Assembly: GCA_949752795.1 (NCBI GenBank)
Contig: OX457058.1
Location: 153,584,353 to 153,648,352, forward strand
DNA: 64,000 nt
Reading direction: 5' to 3'
Source of the DNA: Hyperoodon ampullatus
Taxonomy: Eukaryota; Chordata; Mammalia; Artiodactyla; Ziphiidae
Below are positions 1-64,000 of this stretch, one piece after another; the stretch's first letter is position 1, and the number at the start of each line of letters is the position of its first letter. The position numbers and the translations under genes were made by a program. The notes beneath the pieces were generated by a model that worked only from the letters and a program-made list of their open reading frames with translations, had not been told where the DNA came from and did not search any database.

Positions 1-54805
<54,805 letters not shown>

Positions 54806-57800
54806 ACAGCAGAATTTCACCCACCAAGAGCTGACTAGATGTTGTTGAAACAAATATTAGACTTCATATTATATTGTCTTGCATATATTAATTGACATTC
54901 CCAGTCCTTTCACCACCAGGACTGACTCCTCTTCAAAGAAGTGGACTCTTTCTCTTAGAAAATCATATTGTGAAAATCTTTTTTTTTTAATTGTAAAATA
55001 TTAGGACAGCAATTTTTTAAAAAAAGGTCATCCTATGCTATATTTGTTACATTGCTATTGCTGTCCCAACAGTTACCTACAGCTCTGTTTACAGAGCTGT
55101 TGCTGTTTTGCAGGTATGTCTTTTTTCTTGAAGAACTAGTAACTGCTTTTGCATATTTTTTGTGTAGAGCTTTTAATACCATTTGAGGACGTTCCAAATT
55201 TGCAGCCAGTTCCAGACAAAGTTAAACACAGATTTAAGATCTGTGTGTGGAATTGTTTGCAGGAGATAAGGCTTGCCTTTGAGCCTGGTCTTGATTCAAG
55301 CAGAGTGCCAATAAGATAAATCCACCAAGTACTCAATTTGGAGCCTCAGAAGAGACTACCAGCAGCATGGGCCTTGGAAACTTACTCCATTTTTCTAGAT
55401 GTCCTGTTGGAATCGCCAGCAGCTGCATTGTACTTTGCCTCATCTCCACAGTCTGTGTTCTACTGAAAGAGGACCTATATATATACACATACAGATTGGT
55501 GTCATGAAGAAGGTGCTTTAGGTGTACAGCAAATTTAAAACAGTGGATTGTGTCTTAATACTTCATGTTGCGGTGTAAGCCTTTATGTACTAAACAAGAC
55601 TTTTATTGTTAGTATTATAGGTCAGTAACCTGTAGCAGAAATTCATACTCTATTATAATAATGGCTTTTTGAGGCCATACTTTGGGGAGGAAGAATGTCT
55701 TTTTGACATGCCTTTATACTTGGTATGTTTATGACGGCTCAGCTACATGAAGAGTTATATATACAGCCATGCTTCAAGTTGGATGCTCCTTTGTCAAAAT
55801 GAGGAATAAGTGACTGCCTAGAGCTTCTGAAGAAGAGCCACCCTTTCTAAAAAAGTATTATCAAGATTGTCTGTCGTTGAGGGACCTGGTTGGCAGAAGG
55901 GCCCTTTTTTGTACAAATTGAATGCTTTTACTTTGAGATACACAGAAGCCATTCTCAAGTGTCCGCTGCTCTTGTGACATTCTAGAGGAACTCCCACCCC
56001 TGCACCTGGTAGGACAGAGCCTCCTGTCTTTCCCTGAAGCGCAGTTGTCCTTCTTTCCCACACAGAATTTAATGGTGGGCCGCTCTGTCGTATTCCTTTA
56101 AAAATTGTTGTCCTTATCAGTGGTAGCTCCAGAATGTCCTTGTCAGTGGTGTGGGTGTGACTCTGCTGGGAAAGGGGGACTGGAAGCTAAGTTTACATAG
56201 TACTTCATGTAAGACTGAGAACATGGCAGTTGTCCACAACAAGGAATATGGTGGAGGGAGGGGCGGGTGGAGATTACGGCATGAGGAGGAGTGCTAAAGC
56301 CAGCCCAGCATCCCTGGGAGCCGCCCAGATTCTTGTGCAGTAGCGAGTGTACTTCCCTTCCTAAGGCTGCACCCATAGCAGAATAGAAAACATGATGTCA
56401 TATGATGTCTGTTGAATATAAAGTGGTTCTACTCAGTTGTTGTAGTGATGAAGGTATCTTTTTGTTGTAATATGTGCATTCTTACTTAGTCCCAATAGTG
56501 TCCCGAGGCACACATTTCTAACATAATTTGTTGGATTTAAGGGAGAAATTCATGAACATAATAATTTTATTTTCTTTGCACTAAGCTCCATGGCTCATTC
56601 AGAGATCAGTCCTGTGATCGTGGCCTGTTAAGACCTCTGTAGTTCGGGTAGCATCTTTTCATGACATGTAGCCTAATAATTATCCTTTCTACCTGTGATT
56701 AAAAATCACTTGTATGTACAACTTTATTTACCTTTTAAACATCTATGATGTAAAGGTAGGTGATTACTATCATTTTATAGAGTCAAGAACAGTCTTAGTG
56801 ACTTGCCCCAAATCTCATAATCAAGTCAAGACTAAAATCCCAGACTTAAAATCCCAGACTTACAGACTTTCTTGGCCCTGGGTTATAATCTTTTGATTGT
56901 CATTGATAGACCTGAGTCACTCTGAGACTCGTATTTTTGAAACAGTATGCCAGATAAACAGAATGTTTATCATCTTTCTTGATCAAGCTTTCCTACATAT
57001 TTTGAATACTTTCAACGGGGAGCAACCCAAAATGCCATATCTGTAATAAGTAGGAGAGAAAATTCATTGCCTAAGAGAATAGCCATTAAGCACACAAATA
57101 TTTTTCCAATACAGGGTTGTAAATTGTGCTCCTTATTTTAAGCTGCTGCACGAGCATGCTTACAGAATTATTCACCAACTTATTCTGCTTGTTTTTTATG
57201 AGTCCATTCCAGAGGAATACTCTTAGAACCAAGTGTATTTTGAATCTTAAATTTTAAATTTCCTTTTTATATGGCAAAGTGTATAATGTCATAAATTAAG
57301 AAAAATCTGTTACCTTTCAACAAAAGGTATAATTTCAAAATCGGGTTTTGAAATCTGTTGAAAAAAAATTGTAGCTTGACTTCTTTTGAGGATAATCATT
57401 GAGCTCACTTGTGTTTGATCTGCTCAAAAGTAATAACCGAAGCAGAGCTCCGCAGTTCTTCCTAATTTCAGAATTCTGATTTATCCCAGCTTGCTGTCCA
57501 GTCTGCCTGTCTAAATCCTAATCTTGGGTATTTTTCACAGTGGGCGAAAACATTATGTACTTGCATGAGCATCATTCATAAAGGATAGTTTTGCTTACGG
57601 GTTTAAGGGAATTTGAGATTATTTTTCAGGTGCAGTATTTTAAAGGGAATAACTTCATTTGCATCAAAACTTGTGTTGCTTTTTGGTAAGAACTGTTCAG
57701 AAGAGGAAATTAGTAGCTGTTTACATGGTGCCAAGTGTGGAGGGGCAGAGTATGATCTTTATTGAGTGGTGTGTTCTCCATAAATAGGCCTCATTTAGCC

Positions 57801-57940
57801 TTGAATTCTTTAGAAATCAAATGCAATTGGAAATTTCAGATGACAAAGTTTTGCTGGGCTATAGAAACAGGCTGCAAATAAGGCCATTTTGGCAACAAAA
57901 TGACCAAAAGCTGAAATAAAGCTTCTTAATCTGTGATGCT
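54806..57940 (+). other. GPATCH2L: GPATCH2L 3' UTR, at least to the first canonical poly(A) signal
   Basis: The stretch after the stop holds no recognised interspersed repeat for about 3 kb, unlike the introns, which fits an exonic 3' UTR. It is AU-rich, with TATATA-rich pieces near 55480. The first canonical AATAAA I find is at 57915-57920, followed by a T/G-containing stretch (TGTGATGCTT). Variant signals occur earlier, for example a TATAAA near 56418. The true end is inferred; shorter and longer forms are possible. Confidence 0.55.
57915..57920 (+). promoter_or_regulatory. Candidate GPATCH2L polyadenylation signal AATAAA
   Basis: This is the first canonical hexamer downstream of the stop codon on the + strand, in the context GCTGAAATAAAGC. 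Its position implies a 3' UTR of about 3.1 kb. No transcript data support it. Confidence 0.45.
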
Positions 57941-58727
57941 TATGGCATCCTTTGCTAATAAGTAAAGCTCAATACCTAGGAGAGGTAATTTAAACTACTT
58001 CTGAATCCCTAATAGGTGAATCTGACATATCTCTGTACTTTGGAACCAGAAATGCAGTCTGGATCACAGCATAGCAAGTTCTGATGCTAAAAGTGCAGGA
58101 GCAGAGTTATCATAGCAGTAAGTCCTTTAGAGGTGAACGAGTCTCAGAGTGTCACGTGAGGAAGGAGCTAGGTGGCACTGTCATTGCTGGTGTGATGGGT
58201 TCTCCACTTCGGCTCCAGGAAAAGGCTCCTGGTGATGCCTGATTCATTTCAAGCCTTTGCTTTATTTTGGCTTCACTACCATGATTCTGAGCCACAAGCT
58301 TTTTTATTTCCTGGGGATTCGGCTGTGTAAAAATACAGCATTAGCCGTATTCAGCATTCTGTATATTTGGTGAACCTTACCTGAGCTGGGATGAGAACAG
58401 AGTGGCTTTCTCTAGCAGAAGTGGATACAGTCTAGTTGGGGGCATAGCTTATAGGCTGTATCATGGTTCATGGGATGGTGGGAGGGGTGGCAGAAGCGGT
58501 TTGCTCCTGCTGTCAGCTGCTTCCTTTGCTCATGTTTCAGCTGCCCATTTTACTTGTCAGTATTTCCTTATCTCCCTCTCCAGGTGTGACAGTGTAGTTA
58601 CTGATCGTGACAGCAATCAGGTTGGGTTCCTACCCCATGAGAAAACTGGCACAGAGGAAAAAAGGTGAGGAAATTGGTGGGTTCTGCTATTAGCACTAAA
58701 CGCAAGTGGCCCAGACATGCTTTCATT

Positions 58728-58775
58728 AAGATCACGAAACAGATGAACATCAAGATCACGAAACAGATGAACATC
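58728..58775 (+). repeat. 24-bp perfect tandem duplication
   Basis: Two identical 24-bp units beginning AAGATCACGAAACAGATG lie at 58728-58751 and 58752-58775. Confidence 0.95.
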
Positions 58776-59064
58776 AAATGCCTGGAAATAGCAACGTGGA
58801 AAAGAAACAAAGGAAATTGGGTGATCTTGCCGAAGAGTGTGGATTAGAAGGTTTTTAACAAGCCCAGCAAAACAAACTTATGGCCAAAAGAAGAAATTTT
58901 TCTGCCACTGCCCTGCACTGCACTTGGTAAAATTGTCAAATGTGGGGGAAAAAAAAATTTCCAAGCACAGTATTGAAGAATGGGGCAGATCCTCAAGATG
59001 TTCACCAAGGAAAGGAATCTTGGCAAGGTTCAGACTGGGAAGGCAAGGGGAAGAGAAGGAGATG

Positions 59065-59205
59065 CTTAGAGCAGGGCTGCTAGGGCCCCGAGATCAACAG
59101 CATCCATACATTCTTCCCCGCTTCAGATCTGCTGAATCAGAAACTCTGAGGGTGAGGCCCAGCAGTCTTTTACCAGCGCTCCAGGGGACTTGATGTTTAA
59201 GAACT
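59065..59205. repeat. MER5-like element, partial
   Basis: GATCTGCTGAATCAGAAACT, GGGTGAGGCCCAGCAGTCTT and GCTCCAGGGGACTTGATG are typical of this family. Confidence 0.65.
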
Positions 59206-61426
59206 GCAGGCTTTGCCACAGTTAAAAAGAAGTGTTTTAATATACCGGTGTCCCCCCCAGCCAAGCTCTGAGGTGCTCTTATACTTTCCTCCATAAGTAT
59301 GGAGATGTTTTGTGTATGGTTCTTTGCAGAGACTGTTAAATGTCTTGATTTCCCATACTTTTTCCCTCAAGTTCCTGAAAGATCTCCTGGAAATATTGAG
59401 AAAGGATGATGTGGAGAAAAATGCCATTGAGGCCATTTTTAGATGGATAGAAACAACCTTTTAAAAGTGGATTAAAATATAACAATGGATTTTTAGTCTG
59501 TGAGTGATCATTGATTTTCACAACCGACAGTAAAACATTTATGTAAGATACTGCCACCCATGATTTTACGATACCTGTTCATTACATCTTAGTTTCATGG
59601 GAAAATGTCATATACTTTCATAATGATGAAGTCTTTAAAGTATGGCTCACAAAAATGAAAAAAATAATTGGAAGAAAAAAACACCCTGAGTACATAGCTA
59701 TTGTGTAATAAATACCTGTTGAATTATTGGTAATCTTTTGCTGGGAATTAATCTCAGTACTTCAGAGCATGTTAAAATCAATTTTCAGTGATCCCACTTA
59801 ATCACACCTTACTGTCTTTGTTTTACATTTTCAGCTAGTGATTCCGCAGGGGTTGGGAACGAGTAGTAACAACATATATTTTTTCATCGTCTGACTTACG
59901 ATTCAGTGTTTCAGAAGACAGTACTCTAATCTTAAAGCTTTGAAGTGGTGGTATGGTCATTTTTTCTTTAGATTTTATTTGTGTGTATTGGCCTAGGGCC
60001 TACTTTAGGAGTATGTGTGGCTACGGACGAGTTCTCTAGTATCATTTCCTCAGATGCTCATGTTTTGTGCCTGGATTTTTATTTATAAAGGTGACTGATG
60101 ACGTGGAAAGGTCAGTGCCATTGAAGGAAAAGTCTAATGTTACAATTCCCCTAGAAACAAGAGGCACAGTTTGCCATGCAGGGCCACAGGACAAACACCA
60201 AGTTTGGGTCAGGAGGCAGAAGATGGGAACAAGTGATAGGTTTAGGCCAGAGCCATGATCAGGATTTTCTTGGGAAAGGCAAAGCAGGGCAGGGAGAACA
60301 GTTTAGGCATGGCTAGTGAATAATTCCAGGGCCTTAGGGCTACAGTGTGGGCTCCAGTTGCCTGGTGCCTGGCCCTGGGATGATTGTGTCCTGGGGTGTG
60401 CAGGCCAGATGGAGGAGGTGTGGCTCCATCAGACGTGGTTAGTTTGCACATCAAAAGCATGCTGCAGGCTGAGTCCTTTGCAGTCTCTAAGAACTGGCCA
60501 GCCCTGAGAGGGGTCATCTTTCCCCATCCAGAAAGTTTTTTTAAGATGTCAAAACATCGTAATATATTGGAAATATAAAACATGATTAATACACATGTAC
60601 AGACTGTTTAGCTCTCCTTTCAATTTTTGTAGTCTTTTAAAGCACCACATAATTTTTCCTTTCCGTCTTGAAAACCATTTAAAAGTTCCTCTGGCCAAAA
60701 ATGTTAGCGTTACTAGATATTATCAAGGTGTGGGAATATAAAAAATTTTAAGATGTAAATTATGAAAATAAATAATGTTTTCTTTCACTAGAAGTGAGTT
60801 CTGACCCTTGCAGATCCCTCATTCAAATGTTTAACTGAAAAAGGAAAGAAAATATCAGAGAACTTGTAAGTAGCCTTGGTGACTGACTTAAATCAACCCG
60901 TTTCACTACATATAGATTCTACACCTTGCTCTAGTGGGCCATGTATTTCTCCATGAAAATCTGCTACCCCAAAATCATGGTGACAATTTGAATTGCTCTA
61001 AATATTTATCTCACTCAACCTCCCACCTGTTGTCAGCAGCTATTGCAAACTGGCCATTTTAAACCCTTTCATTCCCACCTTCTCTCAACCCCAGCAGCTA
61101 ATCTCACCTCTCCCCTAACAGATAATAGAGCATTAAGTGGGGAAACTCCGCTTACACACCTTCACATACACCCTTACCTTTTTGTCTTGGAAATTCCTGT
61201 CCTCCCCCTAACAAATCCTTTCTCTTACACTCAAGGTCCTCTCCCTTGATCAGATGCCTTGCTCAATACAGCTTCTCACTCCTGACACATATGGCTTTGC
61301 ATTTAAACACATTCAAAGACTCCCTCTTCAAACAAAAATGCCTTTCCTCAACCCTTTGAACCCCTTGACTAGCACTAAATACTGCTCTTTCCTGTACTTT
61401 GTCTATTAATCCTCAGTTCACTGAAG

Positions 61427-61592
61427 CAGTAGTTTTTAACCCTGGCTGCACACTAGGATCATCTGGGGAGATTTTTAAAAACCCTGATTCCCTTGACTGA
61501 ACCACAAGCCAATTACACGAGAATGGGGTAGTGGGACAGTCTTTTTAAAGCAAAGACTTGCAGCCAATGTGCAGCCGAGGCTGAGAGCCGAC
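61427..61592. repeat. MER5A-like hAT element
   Basis: CAGTAGTTTTTAACCCTGGC, ACACTAGGATCATCTGGGGA and a GCAGCCGAGGCTGAGAGC end fit MER5A, with a divergent middle. Confidence 0.7.
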
Positions 61593-61611
61593 ACGCTAAA
61601 ACCTGGCCGTT

Positions 61612-61800
61612 ACCCTCGCCGCCATTAAGATTGTTCTTGCTCGGCTCACCAGTGACCTCTGGTTGCCAAAATTTAGTCCTTAGGTTGATTTTTATGTCTT
61701 GATACCATATCACTGCTTCCTTTCTGGAATTCTGACTCTTCTGACCCTGCTCTCCTGATCTTTCTCCTGCTTTCTCAGCCTCTCAGGCAGAGTGGTCAGT
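61612..61800 (+). repeat. L2 LINE fragment
   Basis: GCTCACCAGTGACCTCTGG and the later TTCTGACTC and CTCCTGATCTTTCTCCTGC patterns resemble the L2 reverse transcriptase region. Confidence 0.45.
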
Positions 61801-62628
61801 AGGTCAGTCCCATGCAGACTGAATGTCTGCCTCTGCCCTCCCCTCCATTACTTCATTAATACCCATGTGCTAGTGAGTTCCTTTGCCATGCCGCCTTCAT
61901 GTGCTGGTTTAAAGCACAGATTGGAGTGAAGCACTTCCATTCATTGATAATTATCGTAAACTAGGAAAGCCAACTCAAGGTGTCTGCTCCTTTCCTCACT
62001 TCCCTTTGCTCCTCCTTCAAGCCCACTGAAGTAGGAAGAATTGCTGACTACACTAGTCAGTTTCTCTGATGGATAGCCCCCTATTTACTAGTGGGTGGAG
62101 TAGTTCTTCGTGAAGTCAGGCTGAACTGTGGTCCCTTTTTTCCTTTCCAGGGTCTTGGGCTGGTAAGGAGGCCTGGGCCCACTTCTACATATAAGAAGGC
62201 TACCCGCCATCTAGTATGTGCTTCAGTGCTTTTACTTGCTGCTGTTGGTAAGATTTTAGTTTGAGTTTAGGGGAGAGACAGACCCATTTCCTCACCTCTC
62301 TTTGACCTTGGGAGCCATGTTGGAGCTTTTACTTTATCAGAAAACTTTGCTGGAGTCTCAGGCATTCGCCCCACTAATAATAAAGCGGAGCTTGATTTTC
62401 CACATCACTGCATGCTGCCTTTGGAACTCTAGGTAGGGGTTCCACCCTCACCAGAAGGGACTGTGTGTTTCTGGCTTCTTTACATCACTAGTTTCTGATT
62501 TAAAGTCCAGGATAGGTGGATCTGATTGTCAGGTGCCTATGTCCTAACTGCAGGAAGTGAGAATGAGGTTATCTGGAATGTTTAGCTTCTACTGGGGAGA
62601 GATGAATTCCTTAAACACAGTATGTTTT

Positions 62629-62838
62629 TGTTTTTGTTTTTGTTTTGCGGTATGCGGGCCTCTCACTGTTGTGGCCTCTCCCGTTGCGGAGCACAGGCTC
62701 CGTACGCGCAGGCCCAGCGGCCATGGCTCACGGGTCCAGCCGCTCCGCGGCATGTGGGATCCTCCCGGACCGGGGCACGAACCCGTGTCCCCTGCACCGG
62801 CAGGCAGACTCTCAACCACTACGCCACCAGGGAAGCCC
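62629..62838 (-). mobile_element. CHR-type tRNA-Glu SINE (cetacean form)
   Basis: Full-length inverted copy with a GTTTTT-type tail. A duplication of about 15 bp (AACACAGTATGTTTT) is at 62614 and 62839. Confidence 0.95.
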
Positions 62839-62844
62839 AACACA

Positions 62845-63167
62845 GTATGTTTTAATGTCTGGGAGAGCTAGTCCCCTCATAATTTTTCAGTGTTTTCCTG
62901 GCTATTCTTACATGTTTTTTTTAATATATAAACTTTAGTGTCAGCCGGCGTAACTCCATTTTTAAAAAGTGTGCTGGGGCCTCCCTGGTGGCGCAGTGGT
63001 TGAGAGTCCGCCTGCCGATGCAGGGGATACGGGTTCGTGCCCCGGTCTGGGAGGATCCCATATGCCGCGGAGCGGCTGGGCCCGTGAGCCATGGCTGCTG
63101 AGCCTGCGCATCCGGAGCCTGTGCTCCGCAACGGGAGAGGCCACAACAGTGAGAGGCCCGCATACCA

Positions 63168-63203
<36 letters not shown>

Positions 63204-63560
63204 GTGCTGATATTTTTATTGAGATGGTATTACATTTATTAACTAACTTAGAGAAAAATGACATCTTTACAATGTTGAGTCATCCTACCCAAGAACAGGG
63301 GATGTATTTCTACTGTTCAAGTTTATTTTTGTGCCTTTTAAAGACTTTAAAAATTTTCCTTGTATAGTTTTGTGTTTCTTGTTAAGTTTATCCCTAAGTA
63401 TTTAATCTTTGTTGCTAGTAAATGGGGTTTTCTCTGCCATTATGTCTTCTACTTGGTTATTGTTCTTATATGTGAAGGCTGTTGATTTTTATATGCTGAT
63501 TTTTTATCCTGCTAACTTACTGAATACTTTTACTTTTGGGTTTAGTTTTATCATTGATCA
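62845..63560 (-). repeat. Old L1 fragment, interrupted by a SINE
   Basis: GAAAAATGACATCTTTACAA, AATGTTGAGTCATCCTACCC, AAGTTTATCCCTAAGTATTT and GATTTTTTATCCTGCTAACT match the complement of ORF2 in old L1s. The SINE at 62977-63196 splits it. Confidence 0.7.
62977..63196 (+). mobile_element. CHR-type tRNA-Glu SINE (cetacean form)
   Basis: Full-length direct copy with a long poly(A). The duplication AAAAAGTGTGCTG is at 62964-62976 and 63197-63209. It lies 138 bp from the preceding SINE in the opposite orientation. Confidence 0.95.
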
Positions 63561-64000
63561 TTGAGGGTCAAAAAACATCTTTCTAAGTGCACAAAGCAGT
63601 GGCAAGAAATGAAAGAATCTGTAGAGGTCAAAAAGGGATGTGAAAGCTCGAAACTTGGGAGGCAAGTAAGATGAAAGCCAGCTTTCACCCTGAAGGTATC
63701 TGCTGAGAGCTGGTCTCCTTGAGTCTCTGTCATGATGACTGTGATGTGTGTAGGAGGTAAAGCAGGGTCTGCTCAAGGCAGGGAGATCTGAGGTCTCCCA
63801 CAGAGCGAGGACCCTCAAAGTGCTACACTTAACAGTGTAAGGGTAGATACTAAATAAACCCACCAAGCAGAAATAACAGCAAGGGAACATGCCTTTCTTG
63901 ACCTTGGCCCTGGATGGAGGAAAAGCTTTTATTTTAACCTAAAAATTTTTAACAAGTTGCCCCTTATAGAGGTTTATGGCCCAAATTTATACTACTCGTG

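Larger units (their letters stand above)
57941..64000. other. Presumed intergenic sequence downstream of GPATCH2L
   Basis: No convincing exon is seen on either strand. It holds a 24-bp tandem duplication (58728-58775), MER5A-like copies (59065-59205 and 61427-61592), an L2 piece (61612-61800), an inverted pair of CHR SINEs (62629-62838 and 62977-63196) and an old L1 (62845-63560). In human the next gene on this side is ESRRB, well beyond the range of this window; that is recalled knowledge, not seen here. Confidence 0.65.

Noticed and set aside
54806..57940. G-patch or other extra domain encoded in the 3' UTR
   Set aside because: I scanned the frames after the stop and saw no glycine-rich motif or long open frame in the + direction.

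Overview
This window is nuclear DNA of a mammal, almost certainly a whale or dolphin. It carries about 20 tRNA-Glu-derived CHR-type SINEs. Thirteen of them are the roughly 210-bp cetacean form, which starts with a tRNA-Glu-like head, continues with a GC-rich body and ends in poly(A). The window also contains L1 copies of the type seen in cetartiodactyls, together with ancient mammalian repeats (MIR, L2, MER5A, MER20 and MER1-like elements). There are no bacterial-style operons, phage genes or CRISPR arrays.

One protein-coding gene is visible: GPATCH2L (G-patch domain containing 2-like), on the + strand. I recovered its whole coding sequence as nine exons, at 1532-2193, 15521-15585, 20219-20395, 21964-22043, 25048-25115, 26011-26050, 28084-28169, 44273-44367 and 54645-54805. 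All introns are GT-AG, every junction keeps the reading frame, and the exons together give a 477-residue protein with an intact stop. The noncoding first exon(s) and the promoter lie upstream of the window. The 3' UTR follows the stop at 54805, and the first canonical AATAAA is at 57915.

Layout: 1-1521 is intron sequence before the start-codon exon. The introns from 2194 to 54644 hold nearly all the repeats. Intron 8 (28170-44272) contains L2, a 5'-truncated L1 with a SINE inside it, a GT microsatellite, a MER1-like DNA transposon with 8-bp target duplications, and a long + strand L1 that itself carries a younger L1. Intron 9 (44368-54644) contains a possible conserved noncoding element, old L1 pieces, and a - strand L1 broken by three SINEs. 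From about 57940 to 64000 the sequence appears intergenic and contains MER5A, L2, an old L1 and an inverted SINE pair.

I found no convincing new biological system. The observations most worth a second look are a GPATCH2L coding sequence with no visible G-patch, a start codon overlapped by a 5-codon upstream ORF, an inverted SINE pair around exons 4-5, two non-repeat CpG-retaining stretches that look like candidate conserved elements, a SINE-marked deletion inside an L1, and an unidentified coding-like stretch at 53131-53382. No database searches were run. Family names rest on recognising the sequence by eye.
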